DNA of 64,000 bases, taken from assembly GCF_047149785.1 (NCBI RefSeq), contig NZ_BAAGBE010000001.1, positions 1,860,001-1,924,000 of the forward strand. Reading direction: 5' to 3'. The notes under the pieces were generated by a model. It did no database searches. It was not told the origin of the DNA and was given only the letters and a program-made list of their open reading frames with translations. Position 1 is the stretch's first letter. Every line of letters begins with the position of its first letter. The DNA comes from Nitrobacter sp047149785. GTDB taxonomy: Bacteria; Pseudomonadota; Alphaproteobacteria; Rhizobiales; Xanthobacteraceae. A program made the translations under genes and the position numbers. Positions 26,589-35,489 of the stretch are shown here, piece by piece.

Positions 26589-27790
26589 TGGGCCTCCATC
26601 ATCTTGGTCTGTTCGTCCGCTCTCTCGAACATGGCGAAGGTCGTGTTCGGTTTGCGCAAATGTCTCGATACGCGAATGGCGACGCGGTCGCCGACGCGTC
26701 CCATGCGGCCTTCGGTCAGCGTGACGCTGCCGCACCGCACCGCCACCGACGCATCGGGACGCAGGTCCAGCGGCAGCGTGTCGCCGACCTTCAGCGTCAT
26801 GAGCTGCTTGAGCGGGATTTCGGCCTCGTACAGCACCGCGTCCACCGCGACCTGCGCCTGCGCGATCTCGGTGGCGAAATGGCTTTCCCAGATCGGATCA
26901 CGGCCGAACTTTTCGCCCATGAACATCTGCAACAGCACGTTGCGGATCGGTTCGATGGTGGCGTAGGGAAGCAGCAGTTCGATGTAGCCGCCGCGATCTT
27001 CCATATCGATGCGCAGGCGGACCAGGATCGCGGCGTTGGCCGGACGGGTGATCGCCGCGAAACGCGGATTGGTTTCGAGCCGGTCGATCGTGAATGACAC
27101 CGGCGACAGCGGCCGGAACGCCTGTTCGGCGTCGGCCAGAACGACCTCGACCAGCCGCTTCACCAGATTGGTTTCGATCGTCGTATAGGGCCGGCCTTCG
27201 ATCCGCAGCGAAGTCTGGCCGCGACGGCCGCCGAGCAGCACGTCGATCATGGAGTAGATCAGGCTGGAATCGACCATCGCCAGCCCGAAGTTCTCCCACT
27301 CCTCGGCCTTGAACACGCTGAGCACCGCCGGCAAGGGAATCGAGTTCATGTAGTCGCCGAAGCGGACCGAGGTGATACGGTCGAGCGAGACCTCGACATT
27401 GTCGGAGGTGAAATTGCGCAAGGACGTCGTCATCAGCCGCACCAGGCGGTCGAACACGATCTCCAGCATCGGCAGGCGCTCATATGAGACCATCGCCGAG
27501 TCGATGATCGCCCGGATGCCGGAACTGTCGTCGACGTTGACCTCGCCGACGCTGAAGCCGAGCAGACTGTCGATTTCCTCCTGCGAAAGAACCCGTTCGC
27601 CGCCGTTCTTGCCGTTGCCGAAATTGCGGCCTCCATCCTCGACCATGGCGGCCCACTGTTCCGCCATCGCTTCCGTGAGTTCATTGGCGGCAGCGGCCTT
27701 CTCGGCCTCCTCAGGATCCTCCGAACCGAGCGAGGCTTCCCACTGGGCTGCGATTGCATCCTGGTCCAACTGATCGTTATCGCCCGCCAT
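26585..27790 (-). CDS. fliM: Flagellar motor switch protein FliM
   Basis: A 401-residue C-ring component that receives CheY-P and couples to FliG. The CheY-binding motif LSQEEIDSLL sits near residue 68 rather than at the N-terminus, because an acidic, Ala/Glu-rich segment of about 65 residues precedes it. The middle domain has MIDVLLGGRRGQ near 185 and the C-terminal FliN-like domain has LKVGDTLPLDLRPDASVAVRCG. The stop overlaps the DUF6468 start. Lies 22 bp downstream of fliL. Confidence 0.94.
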   Translation of the reverse strand: MAGDNDQLDQDAIAAQWEASLGSEDPEEAEKAAAANELTEAMAEQWAAMVEDGGRNFGNGKNGGERVLSQEEIDSLLGFSVGEVNVDDSSGIRAIIDSAMVSYERLPMLEIVFDRLVRLMTTSLRNFTSDNVEVSLDRITSVRFGDYMNSIPLPAVLSVFKAEEWENFGLAMVDSSLIYSMIDVLLGGRRGQTSLRIEGRPYTTIETNLVKRLVEVVLADAEQAFRPLSPVSFTIDRLETNPRFAAITRPANAAILVRLRIDMEDRGGYIELLLPYATIEPIRNVLLQMFMGEKFGRDPIWESHFATEIAQAQVAVDAVLYEAEIPLKQLMTLKVGDTLPLDLRPDASVAVRCGSVTLTEGRMGRVGDRVAIRVSRHLRKPNTTFAMFERADEQTKMMEAQ

Positions 27791-27811
27791 GACCCCGGCC
27801 CCGTCCTCTCA

Positions 27812-28312
27812 TCACTGGATGACGACTTCCTTGAACAGCACCGCATTGACATGACCGGGCGAGATTGCCGTGTTGACCCGCTTGGTCAGTTCTTCCTTCA
27901 AGCGAAACAGTCCGGCTGAACCGTTGAGATCGCTCGGACGCAGCTCCCTCATATACGTCTGAAAGAGATCCGTGACCCGCGGCAGCGCGGGCTTGATCTT
28001 CTCGACCTGCGACTCGTCCTTGACCTCGAGAACGACCTTTACCTTGAGATATTGCACGCGCTCGCCCGGCGCCCCGACCAGGTTGACGAGCATATCGGGG
28101 ACGTCGACGAAGGCCGGCGGCTTCGGCGGCGGCGCTTCCGCGTGCTGTTCGTCGCCATGACCGTGAAAGAGGAAGAACCAGGCGCCGGCGCCGCCGGCCA
28201 GGCAGAGCACCGCGACCGCCGCGACGATCAGAATCAATTTCTTCTTCCCGGAAGCGGGTGGTGGCGTATCGCCTTCGGCGGCCGCTTTCTCGGCCTGATC
28301 TTTCTCTGCCAT
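27812..28312 (-). CDS. fliL: Flagellar basal body-associated protein FliL
   Basis: A 166-residue stator-associated protein. Polar N-terminus, one membrane helix (KLILIVAAVAVLCLAGGAGAWFFLF) near residues 26-50, then the periplasmic FliL domain: FVDVPDMLVNLVG, YLKVKVVLEVKDESQVEKIKPALPRVTD and the end LTKRVNTAISPGHVNAVLFKEVVIQ. First gene of the fliL-fliM-DUF6468-motE row. CtrA-like half-sites lie 110-140 bp upstream. Confidence 0.94.
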   Translation of the reverse strand: MAEKDQAEKAAAEGDTPPPASGKKKLILIVAAVAVLCLAGGAGAWFFLFHGHGDEQHAEAPPPKPPAFVDVPDMLVNLVGAPGERVQYLKVKVVLEVKDESQVEKIKPALPRVTDLFQTYMRELRPSDLNGSAGLFRLKEELTKRVNTAISPGHVNAVLFKEVVIQ

Positions 28313-28679
28313 CGTCAGTTCGCCCGTGAGAGGAAGTTAGTCCGATGCCGCCGGGCAGGCTAACGACGCGAAGCAGATGCCCCGGCGCATGGCAGGCCCC
28401 ACAGGCGTTAACACTAGGTTCGCAATGGTTAATGGATTCTTTCTTTTAACCATGCGGTAGGAAGATTTTGCCGAGCCGTTATGGTCAACAAGATCTTATT
28501 GCCGCCCTGCCCGCGCTCGCTCTTTTCCATAACGAATTGAAAAAATAGAATTTTCAGACCTGGCACGGCTTTCGCTAGATCCTTGTCGAACCGCAGGCTT
28601 GGGAGAGCTGTGAGGTTCGAAACGATCCGTCGGCGGCCTGGGAGGGCCTGACGCGGGTCCTTCAAGGGGAGAACCACCG
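28313..28679. other. Divergent intergenic region between fliL and flgF
   Basis: Contains CtrA half-sites ATGGTTAA at 28425-28432 and TTAACCAT at 28446-28453, and GTTAAC near 28407, plus a sigma-54-like element at 28561 (separate entry). A GGGGAG Shine-Dalgarno precedes flgF at about 28668. No coding frame is convincing. Confidence 0.5.
28561..28575 (+). promoter_or_regulatory. Sigma-54-like promoter upstream of flgF
   Basis: TGGCAC GGCTT TCGC, with GG and GC separated by 10 bp as required for sigma-54; one mismatch to TGGCAC-N5-TTGC. It lies about 105 bp before the flgF start. Confidence 0.45.
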
Positions 28680-29447
28680 ATGGAGAATACGCTCCTCATC
28701 GGACTGTCGCGGCAAATGATGCTCGAACGGCAGATGGATGTCATTGCGAACAACGTCGCGAACGTCAACACCAACGGGTTCAAGGCCGACCGTTCGCTGT
28801 TCGAGGAATACCTGATGCCGGTCGCGCACGAGGACAACTTCGTCGGCGGCGACCGCCGCCTGAGCTTCGTGCAGGATCGCGCCACCTTTCACGACTTCTC
28901 CGGCGGCGCGACCGAGCAGACCAAGAACCCGCTCGATGTCGCCATCGACGGCAAGGCGTTCCTGGTGGTGAAGACACCGGCAGGCGAACGCTATACCCGC
29001 GACGGCGGGCTGCAGATCAACGCGCAGGGCCAATTGGTCACGGCATCGGGCGATCCGGTGCTCGGCTCCAACGGGCCGATCACGTTCCAGCAGACCGACC
29101 ACGACATCGCGATCTCCGACGACGGCACCGTGACCGTGATCGAGGGCACCAACAACGCCGCCGACTCGATCCGCGGCAAGCTGCGGCTGGTCTCCTTCGC
29201 GCAGGCGCAGAAACTGCTCAAGGAGGGCTCCAACCTCTACGCCGCGGGCGAGGGCAACTTCGCCCAGCCGGACACCACGGCGCGGGTCCGCCAGGGATTC
29301 ATCGAGCGCTCCAACGTCAATGCGGTGACCGAGATGAGCCGCATGGTCGAGGTGTCCCGCGCCTACACGCAGATGGCCACGCTGCTGCAACAGCAAAGCG
29401 ACCTGCAGAAATCGGCCATCGAAAAACTCGCCGACGTTCCGGCATAA
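28680..29447 (+). CDS. flgF: Flagellar proximal rod protein FlgF
   Basis: A 255-residue rod protein. N-terminal LLIGLSRQMMLERQMDVIANNVANVNTNGFKAD is the rod D0/motif pair and the C-terminal VRQGFIERSNVNAVTEMSRMVEVSRAYTQMATLLQQQ closes it. The middle has AIDGKAFLVVKTPAGERYTRDGGLQI. It starts the flgF-flgG-flgA-flgH row, 11 bp before flgG. Confidence 0.95.
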   Translation: MENTLLIGLSRQMMLERQMDVIANNVANVNTNGFKADRSLFEEYLMPVAHEDNFVGGDRRLSFVQDRATFHDFSGGATEQTKNPLDVAIDGKAFLVVKTPAGERYTRDGGLQINAQGQLVTASGDPVLGSNGPITFQQTDHDIAISDDGTVTVIEGTNNAADSIRGKLRLVSFAQAQKLLKEGSNLYAAGEGNFAQPDTTARVRQGFIERSNVNAVTEMSRMVEVSRAYTQMATLLQQQSDLQKSAIEKLADVPA

Positions 29448-29458
29448 GGAGATAGATC

Positions 29459-30247
29459 ATGCGCGCTCTTTATACCGCGGCGACCGGAATGGCGGCTCAG
29501 GAGCTGAACGTCCAGGTCATCTCCAACAACATCGCGAACCTTCGCACCACCGGCTACAAAAAACAGCGGGCCGCGTTTCAGGACCTGATCTACGACCACG
29601 TCCGCCGCGTCGGCGCGCAGGCTTCGGATCAGGGAACGATCCTGCCCGTGGGCATCGATCTCGGCGGCGGCGTCAAGACCGTCGGCACGCCGCGGCTGAT
29701 GAGCCAGGGCACGCTGTCGCAGACCGGCAACGATCTCGACATCGCCATCCGCGGCGAAGGCTTCTTCAAGATCCAGATGCCGGACGGCACCTATCAGTAC
29801 ACCCGCGACGGTACGTTCCAGATGGACAACCAGGGGCGCATCGTCAACGCGCAGGGAAATCCCGTACAGCCGACAATCACGATCCCGCAGAACTCGTCGG
29901 GCATTACCATCAACGCGCAGGGCCAGGTGTCGGTCACGCTGCCGGGATCGACCACGCCGACGGTGCTCGGCCAGATCGGCCTGACCCGCTTCATCAACAA
30001 GGCCGGGCTGCAGCCGGTCGGCGATAACAACTTCACCGAAACGCCCGCCTCCGGGCCGCCGCAGGACGGCATCGCCAACATCGACGGCTACGGCGACATG
30101 CAGCAGAGCAACCTCGAACAAGCCAACGTCGAGGTGGTCTCCGAAATCTCCGATCTGATCGCCGCGCAGCGCGCCTACGAGATGAACGCCAAGGTCATCA
30201 GCGCCGCCGACCAGATGCTGCAATCCGCGGCCGCGCTATTCCGCTAG
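29459..30247 (+). CDS. flgG: Flagellar distal rod protein FlgG
   Basis: A 262-residue distal rod protein. Key blocks: MRALYTAATGMAAQELNVQVISNNIANLRTTGYKKQRAAFQDL, AIRGEGFFKIQMPDGTYQYTRDGTFQMD, and the C-terminal GYGDMQQSNLEQANVEVVSEISDLIAAQRAYEMNAKVISAADQML. The RTTGYKK and FQDLIYD elements distinguish FlgG from FlgF. A good GGAG lies before ATG. Confidence 0.97.
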   Translation: MRALYTAATGMAAQELNVQVISNNIANLRTTGYKKQRAAFQDLIYDHVRRVGAQASDQGTILPVGIDLGGGVKTVGTPRLMSQGTLSQTGNDLDIAIRGEGFFKIQMPDGTYQYTRDGTFQMDNQGRIVNAQGNPVQPTITIPQNSSGITINAQGQVSVTLPGSTTPTVLGQIGLTRFINKAGLQPVGDNNFTETPASGPPQDGIANIDGYGDMQQSNLEQANVEVVSEISDLIAAQRAYEMNAKVISAADQMLQSAAALFR

Positions 30248-30258
30248 GGAGGCTGACC

Positions 30259-31365
30259 ATGGCGATCCGTTCCCTCCTCGTCGCCGTCGCGCTGCTGGCA
30301 ACGTCCGTTCCGGCGCTGGCCGCGAACGACGCGGCTCCGCCGCGCGTCGCATTGGCGAGTGCGATCCAGACCGCAGCCGGCACTTCGGTTCCTTCGCTGC
30401 GCGCCAACGTCAAGGTCGCAGGCGATGTGGTGCGCATCGGCGACGTCATTGACAACCCCGGCGACGCCGCGCAAATCGCGATCTATCGCGCGCCCGACCC
30501 GGGCACCACCGGCACCCTGTCGGCAACGCAGGTGCTCGACGTTCTCCGAGCGCATCAGGTGATCGGCGTCGATACTCACGGCATCCGCAACGTCTCGGTG
30601 ACGCGGCTTGCGCGCACCCTCGATGCCGACGACATCGAACTGCAGGTCGCCGTCGCGCTCGAGCACCGCCACGGGCTCGGCGACGCCAAGAACCTGTCGC
30701 TGACCTTCGATAAAGAGCTTCGTGCAATCCATCTCGATGCCGCGAACAACGGCGACATCAACCCGGTCGAGGCCTGGTTCGACCCGCGCAACGGACGCTT
30801 CGACGTCACGCTCGAAGTGGGCAACGACTCCGGCGCCGCACCGGCCCGACTGCGCTTCACCGGCACTGCCGTCGAGACCGTCGAGGCCCCCGTGCTGGTC
30901 CGTGACGTCGACCGCAACACGCTGCTGAAATTCTCCGACGTGGTGATGGAGCGCCGTCCCAAAGCCGAGGTCGGCAACGACGCCGCGGATCGCGACCACG
31001 TCATCGGAATGCAGATACGGCGGCAGATGCACGCCGGCCAGGCTCTACGCAACTCGGACCTGACCAAGCCGGACCTGGTGCAACGCGACCAGGCCGTGAC
31101 CCTGATCTACAAGGCGGCGGGAATCTGCCTCACCGTGCGCGGCAAGGCGACCGAGGCCGGAACCGAAGGCGACGTCGTCAGCGTGCTTAACCTGCAATCG
31201 AAACGCACCGTATCCGGCGTGGTGGTCGGGCGCGGCCAGGTGTCGGTTTCGCCGGCCGCTCCGGTCATCCCGCGCAGGCTGGCGAGCGCCGCGCAAGTCG
31301 CCGACGCCGCATCCACCCCGACCTCCGTCAGCGACAGCGTGCCTGCATCTCCAAAATCCGAGTGA
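30259..31365 (+). CDS. flgA: Flagellar P-ring assembly chaperone FlgA
   Basis: A 368-residue periplasmic protein with a cleavable signal (about 1-22, ending PALAAND) and a C-terminal SAF-type domain (VLVRDVDRNTLLKFSDVVMERRPKA, IGMQIRRQMHAGQALRNSDLTKPDLVQRDQAVTLIYKAAGICLTVRGKATEAG). Needed for assembly of the FlgI ring. It is followed at once by flgH. Longer than enteric FlgA, with a Ser/Ala/Pro-rich tail. Confidence 0.93.
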   Translation: MAIRSLLVAVALLATSVPALAANDAAPPRVALASAIQTAAGTSVPSLRANVKVAGDVVRIGDVIDNPGDAAQIAIYRAPDPGTTGTLSATQVLDVLRAHQVIGVDTHGIRNVSVTRLARTLDADDIELQVAVALEHRHGLGDAKNLSLTFDKELRAIHLDAANNGDINPVEAWFDPRNGRFDVTLEVGNDSGAAPARLRFTGTAVETVEAPVLVRDVDRNTLLKFSDVVMERRPKAEVGNDAADRDHVIGMQIRRQMHAGQALRNSDLTKPDLVQRDQAVTLIYKAAGICLTVRGKATEAGTEGDVVSVLNLQSKRTVSGVVVGRGQVSVSPAAPVIPRRLASAAQVADAASTPTSVSDSVPASPKSE

Positions 31366-31370
31366 CGTTC

Positions 31371-32129
31371 ATGTTGAAGCCCACGAACATCAACCGCATC
31401 GTTCTGACCGGCGCATGTCTTGCGGCCGCCGGCCTTGCCAGCGGTTGCTCGTCCATCGATCGCCTGTCCCAGATTGGCGAGCCACCCAAATTGACCGCGA
31501 TCGACAATCCGACGACGCAACCCGGTTACAAGCCGGTGCAGATGCCGATGCCGAAGCCTGAGACGGTGTCGTACAACGCCAACTCGCTGTGGCGGAACGG
31601 TTCGCGCGCGTTCTTCAAGGATCAGCGCGCTGCGCGCGTCGGCGATCTCTTGACCGTCACCGTGAATTTCACCGACAAGGCCAACATCGCCAACGAGACC
31701 CAGCGCAGCCGCACCAACAAGGAAGATTCCGGCATCACCGACTTCGCCGGTTCCAAGCTGCTGGGCCCGACCGCGCAAAAGATTCTTCCCGGCCGGCTGC
31801 TGACGACCGACTCCACCTCCTCGAGTGACGGCAAGGGCTCGGTGCAGCGCCAGGAGAACCTGCAGACCAGCGTCGCCGCCGTCGTCACCCAGGTGCTGCC
31901 GAACGGCAACCTCGTGGTCGAAGGCAAGCAGGAAATCCGTGTCAACATGGAAATCCGTGAACTGATCGTCGCCGGCATCGTGCGGCCCGAAGATATCCAG
32001 AGCGACAACACCATCGACTCCAGCAAGATCGCGCAGGCCCGCATTTCCTATGGCGGACGCGGCCAGATCAGCGACGTGCAACAACCGCGCTACGGTCAGC
32101 AGGTGATGGACGTGCTGCTGCCGTTCTAG
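31371..32129 (+). CDS. flgH: Flagellar L-ring lipoprotein FlgH
   Basis: A 252-residue outer-membrane L-ring protein. Lipobox LASGC near residue 25 (ACLAAAGLASGCSSIDRL). The L-ring domain shows SLWRNGSRAFFKDQRAARVGDLLTVTVNFTDKANIANETQRSR and the C-terminal GNLVVEGKQEIRVNMEIRELIVAGIVRPEDI. ATG at 31371 is preferred over GTG 31362, which overlaps the flgA stop. Final gene of the row, with a hairpin terminator about 55 bp downstream. Confidence 0.95.
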   Translation: MLKPTNINRIVLTGACLAAAGLASGCSSIDRLSQIGEPPKLTAIDNPTTQPGYKPVQMPMPKPETVSYNANSLWRNGSRAFFKDQRAARVGDLLTVTVNFTDKANIANETQRSRTNKEDSGITDFAGSKLLGPTAQKILPGRLLTTDSTSSSDGKGSVQRQENLQTSVAAVVTQVLPNGNLVVEGKQEIRVNMEIRELIVAGIVRPEDIQSDNTIDSSKIAQARISYGGRGQISDVQQPRYGQQVMDVLLPF

Positions 32130-32183
32130 CTCTTTCCCGGCTCCCCGCCGCCTCGCGACTCTCGGGCGCGAGACGGTGACTGC

Positions 32184-32220
32184 GCGGCCTCCGGCGGCTC
32201 CCCTGCCGGAGGCCGCATCG
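32184..32220 (+). terminator. Likely rho-independent terminator after flgH
   Basis: GCGGCCTCCGGC / GCCGGAGGCCGC stem of 12 bp with a 9-nt loop, followed by ATCGTTTT. It ends the flgF-flgH row. Confidence 0.6.
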
Positions 32221-32353
32221 TTTTCGGCGCATCAAGTTGACACGCCGCTCCGTTTCTTCCGAAGATCAATAAAAATTCATGAAACCGGTCTGCGCGCCGG
32301 GACTGGCAATACTTATGTTCCATGACATAGCGCGAGATTGCCGGAGTCCTTCC

Positions 32354-32638
32354 ATGTCATCAATCGTTCGCATCCTGCTTATCGTTGGCCTGGGCCTGGC
32401 CGCGACGCCGGACGCGGCGCAGGCGCGTCACCGCCACCGCCATATTTACACCCCGATGCCGTTGGCGCCGATGGCAACGCCAGCCCCATCGCCGCGCCTC
32501 AACACCAGCGGCGTCAATCAGCCGGGCGTGCCGAACACTTTGCGGCCCGGCACCATCGGCACCGGCGCCGTGCCGAGCGGCCTGAACGGCGACAGCCCTA
32601 TCGCGCCCGGATTTCCCGGCAGGGTCGGGCGCGACTGA
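32354..32638 (+). CDS. Small secreted Pro-rich protein, unknown
   Basis: A 94-residue protein: signal peptide (IVRILLIVGLGLAATPDAAQA), then a basic RHRHRHIY and a Pro/Ala/Gly/Asn-rich mature part with no cysteine. ATG at 32354 has GGAG 8 nt upstream; in-frame extension to 32279 is not needed. Exported to the periplasm or outside, function unknown. Confidence 0.6.
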   Translation: MSSIVRILLIVGLGLAATPDAAQARHRHRHIYTPMPLAPMATPAPSPRLNTSGVNQPGVPNTLRPGTIGTGAVPSGLNGDSPIAPGFPGRVGRD

Positions 32639-32852
32639 CGCGATGTCGCGAACCGGATCAAGGACGCAGATGGCCGGAACACATCCGGCCATGACCAATT
32701 GCGACATCTCGGACTCGGCATACCGGTCCCACCGGACCTTTGCCGACACACGCTCCAGTCCCGACGAACCCGCTGCGGCAAGAATCCGGTTCAACTGCCG
32801 GCTTTCTGAACTATGCTTGATCGCATGGAACGCGCGTTAAGGAGTTGCGGTT

Positions 32853-34727
32853 TTGACGTCGAAACCCGATCCCGATCTTCAGCAACGCGAGGCGCTGCTC
32901 CAGACCGTGCTTCGCAACTACTTCGCGTCCGATAAGGCCGGGATTTTGCGCACCATCCAGTCCGAGGCGGAATATATCGATCTTGACTCCGGCGCGACGC
33001 TGCTGCGTCAGGGCGACGTCAGCGATGACGTCTACTTCGTCCTGTCCGGGCGGATGCACGCCTTTTCCGAAACCGAATCCGGCGCGCGGAAAATTCTCAG
33101 CGAGATCGGGCGCGGTGAATCCATCGGCGAACTCGCTCTGTTCACCGGCGAACCGCGCTCGGCCACCATCGTAGCCGCGCGCGATACCCTGCTGGTCAAA
33201 GTCACACGCGCGATGATCGAGCGCGCGATCGTGCAGGATCCCGAAATCGAGATGTCGATGATGCGGCTCGTGATCCGGCGATTCCGCCAGCACGAGCGCG
33301 AGCGCCAAGTCGCGCCGGTGGCGGTGAACGTCTGCATCCTGCCGATCACGCCGGGGCTGGATGCCGCCGATTTCGCGCAAAGCCTGCGCGACGCGCAAGC
33401 CGTGGAGGCGCGGCCGGTGAGCGTGGTCACCGCCGATGACATCGCCGGACGCTTCGGCGCCGCCGCGGTTCGTCAGGCCGGACGGCGCCATGATGCGCTC
33501 GCCGGCTATATCGACGAGATCGAGGCACGAAGCCGCGCGGTTTATCTGGCTGCCGACGGCCACGACACCGCCTGGACGCGATTCTGCCTGCGCCATGCCG
33601 ACGAGATTCTGCTGCTTGCCGACGCCCATCGCGATCCAGGTCTCTCCGGTGTCGAACGGGGGTGCCTGGCGCCCGAAGCTCCGATCTCGATCGCACGGCA
33701 GACGCTGGTCCTGCTGCACGAGGCGGATACGAGAATTCCGACAGGCACGGCGCGATGGCTGGACGCGCGTCCAGCGGCACGGCACTTTCACGTTCGCCCC
33801 AAGCTGTCCCGCGACATGGCTCGCATCGCTCGCATCATCTCCGGGCGGAGCATAGGACTCGTGTTGTCGGGCGGCGGCGCGCGCGGCTTCGCCCATGTCG
33901 GCGTCATCAAGGCGCTGGAAGAAAACGGCATCCCCGTCGACACGATCGGCGGCAGCTCGATCGGCGCGGTGATGGGTCTGGTGCTGGCGCTCGGTCGCAG
34001 CGCGGTTGAGGTCGAAGCCGCAGTTCGCAAGGCGTTTCTCGAGCATCCGATGGGCAACGTGACAGGGGACTACAACTTCATCCCGCTGGTATCACTGATC
34101 AAGGGCGCGCGGACGCGCAGCGCGATGATGCAGGCCGTGCGCGACGCCACCGGGCTGGACGCGATCGACATCGAGGATAGCTGGATCACCTTCTTCACGA
34201 TGGCGTCGGATTTTTCCATCGGCCGCGAAGCCGTGCTGTCGCGCGGCGACCTTATCCGCAACGTCGGCGCGAGCTATGCGATTCCGGGCGCGCTGCCGCC
34301 GGTCTTCGTCGGCGGACACATGATGTACGACGGCAGCACCTTCAACAATTTCCCGGTTGACGTGATGGCCCAACGCGGCGCCGGCCGCATCATCGGCGTC
34401 GACCTTTCGGTCGACCGCGAGCAGGTGTTCGACATTGACTGCGTACCCGGAACGCTTGCGCTGCTGCGCGACAGACTCAGGCCGCGCGCCAAACGGCGCT
34501 ATCCTCTGCCGAGCGTGCCGGAAACGATGCTGCGGTCGTCGTTCATCACCTCGATCGCGAAACAGAAGGTGATGGGGAAATTCACCGACCTGTTATTCCA
34601 GCCGCGCGTTCCCGACGGCCGCCTGCTGGACTGGAACCGTTTCGAGGAGATGGTTGCCGCGGGCTACAGCCACGCCAGGCAGGTGCTGGCCGGGCTGACC
34701 GCCGAGCGCCGGGAGATGTTCCGGTAG
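32853..34727 (+). CDS. Cyclic nucleotide-binding patatin-like phospholipase
   Basis: A 624-residue cytoplasmic or membrane-associated lipid acyl hydrolase. Residues about 30-150 form a Crp-like cNMP-binding domain (TLLRQGDVSDDVYFVLSGRM, GRGESIGELALFTGEPRSATI). The patatin domain starts near 335: oxyanion loop LSGGGARGFAHVGVIKAL, nucleophile elbow GGSSIGAV (Ser near 369), and catalytic Asp in MYDGSTFNNFPVD (the usual DGG is here DGS). The start is TTG at 32853 with AAGGAG 8 nt upstream; no ATG lies nearby in frame. The pairing resembles NTE-type esterases. Confidence 0.9.
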   Translation: MTSKPDPDLQQREALLQTVLRNYFASDKAGILRTIQSEAEYIDLDSGATLLRQGDVSDDVYFVLSGRMHAFSETESGARKILSEIGRGESIGELALFTGEPRSATIVAARDTLLVKVTRAMIERAIVQDPEIEMSMMRLVIRRFRQHERERQVAPVAVNVCILPITPGLDAADFAQSLRDAQAVEARPVSVVTADDIAGRFGAAAVRQAGRRHDALAGYIDEIEARSRAVYLAADGHDTAWTRFCLRHADEILLLADAHRDPGLSGVERGCLAPEAPISIARQTLVLLHEADTRIPTGTARWLDARPAARHFHVRPKLSRDMARIARIISGRSIGLVLSGGGARGFAHVGVIKALEENGIPVDTIGGSSIGAVMGLVLALGRSAVEVEAAVRKAFLEHPMGNVTGDYNFIPLVSLIKGARTRSAMMQAVRDATGLDAIDIEDSWITFFTMASDFSIGREAVLSRGDLIRNVGASYAIPGALPPVFVGGHMMYDGSTFNNFPVDVMAQRGAGRIIGVDLSVDREQVFDIDCVPGTLALLRDRLRPRAKRRYPLPSVPETMLRSSFITSIAKQKVMGKFTDLLFQPRVPDGRLLDWNRFEEMVAAGYSHARQVLAGLTAERREMFR

Positions 34728-34769
34728 CAGGTTGTTGCCGAGATCCCTGTCTCGCAGCAGCGCGAGCCC

Positions 34770-35186
34770 CTACTCGTCCCGATAAATCTTTTCGCGTTTC
34801 TCGTGGCGCTCCTGCGCTTCGACCGAGAGCGTCGCGATCGGACGCGCCTCGAGCCGCTTCAACGAGATCGGCTCGCCGGTTTCCTCGCAATAGCCGTAAG
34901 TGTTGTCCTCGATCCGCTGCAAGGCGGCGTCGATCTTGGAAATCAGCTTGCGCTGCCGGTCGCGGGCCCGCAGTTCGATGGCCCGGTCGGTTTCGGAGGA
35001 CGCGCGATCGGCGAGATCGGGATGATTGACGTTCTCTTCCTGAAGCGTCTGCAGCGTGATCTTCGCCTCACGGAGGATCTCTTCCTTCCATGCCAGCAGC
35101 TTGGCGCGGAAATACTCGCGCTGACGCTCGTTCATGAAAGGCTCTTTTTCGGAGGGCTTGTAATTCTTCAGCTTTTCCAAATGCAT
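34770..35186 (-). CDS. dksA: RNA polymerase-binding transcription factor DksA, zinc-less form
   Basis: A 138-residue secondary-channel regulator that works with ppGpp. Coiled-coil region with the DxxDxA-like PDLADRASSETDRAIELRARDRQRKLISKIDAALQRI. The C-terminal finger keeps only one of four zinc cysteines: in YGYCEETGEPISLKRLEARPIATLSVEAQERHE the other three positions are T, S and A. Such cysteine-poor DksA is known in alphaproteobacteria. Located between the patatin gene and fliX. Confidence 0.93.
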   Translation of the reverse strand: MHLEKLKNYKPSEKEPFMNERQREYFRAKLLAWKEEILREAKITLQTLQEENVNHPDLADRASSETDRAIELRARDRQRKLISKIDAALQRIEDNTYGYCEETGEPISLKRLEARPIATLSVEAQERHEKREKIYRDE

Positions 35187-35489
35187 TCCATTATCCGTGC
35201 AAGACGCCGGACGGCTCGGCTGCGGCCGACAGTCCAGCTGCGGCCGAGCTTATATAGCGGCCGTTTGTGACAGACAATATCGCCGCATCGAAGACCCCGC
35301 CCCCTGACGAGCTGAAATGAAAGAGTTCCGACCTTTTACGCGCCCGCCGGCGAGAAGCCGATCGATCCGGGCCGGAACCAGCCGGCTACCGGCGATCACC
35401 CGAATGGCTGAGGGAACCCGATCCATGTACCGCCGAAGCGGACCGGACAAACCCATGGGCGCCGGGTTCACCGCCGTGGCTTCCTGTTC
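35187..35489. other. Intergenic region between dksA and fliX
   Basis: Holds the dksA promoter region. A short minus-strand frame (35250-35471) is basic (LRRYMDRVPSAIRVIAGSR) but has no good start signal, so I leave it uncalled. Transcript of fliX ends in this gap. No RNA gene recognised. Confidence 0.4.

Noticed and set aside
28560..28680. Possible tRNA because of a GGTTCGAAAC stretch before flgF
   Set aside because: No acceptor stem or anticodon arm can be drawn around it; it is part of the flgF leader.
35250..35471. Small basic ORF between dksA and fliX
   Set aside because: No ribosome binding site, no recognised family and probably chance open frame; left as intergenic.
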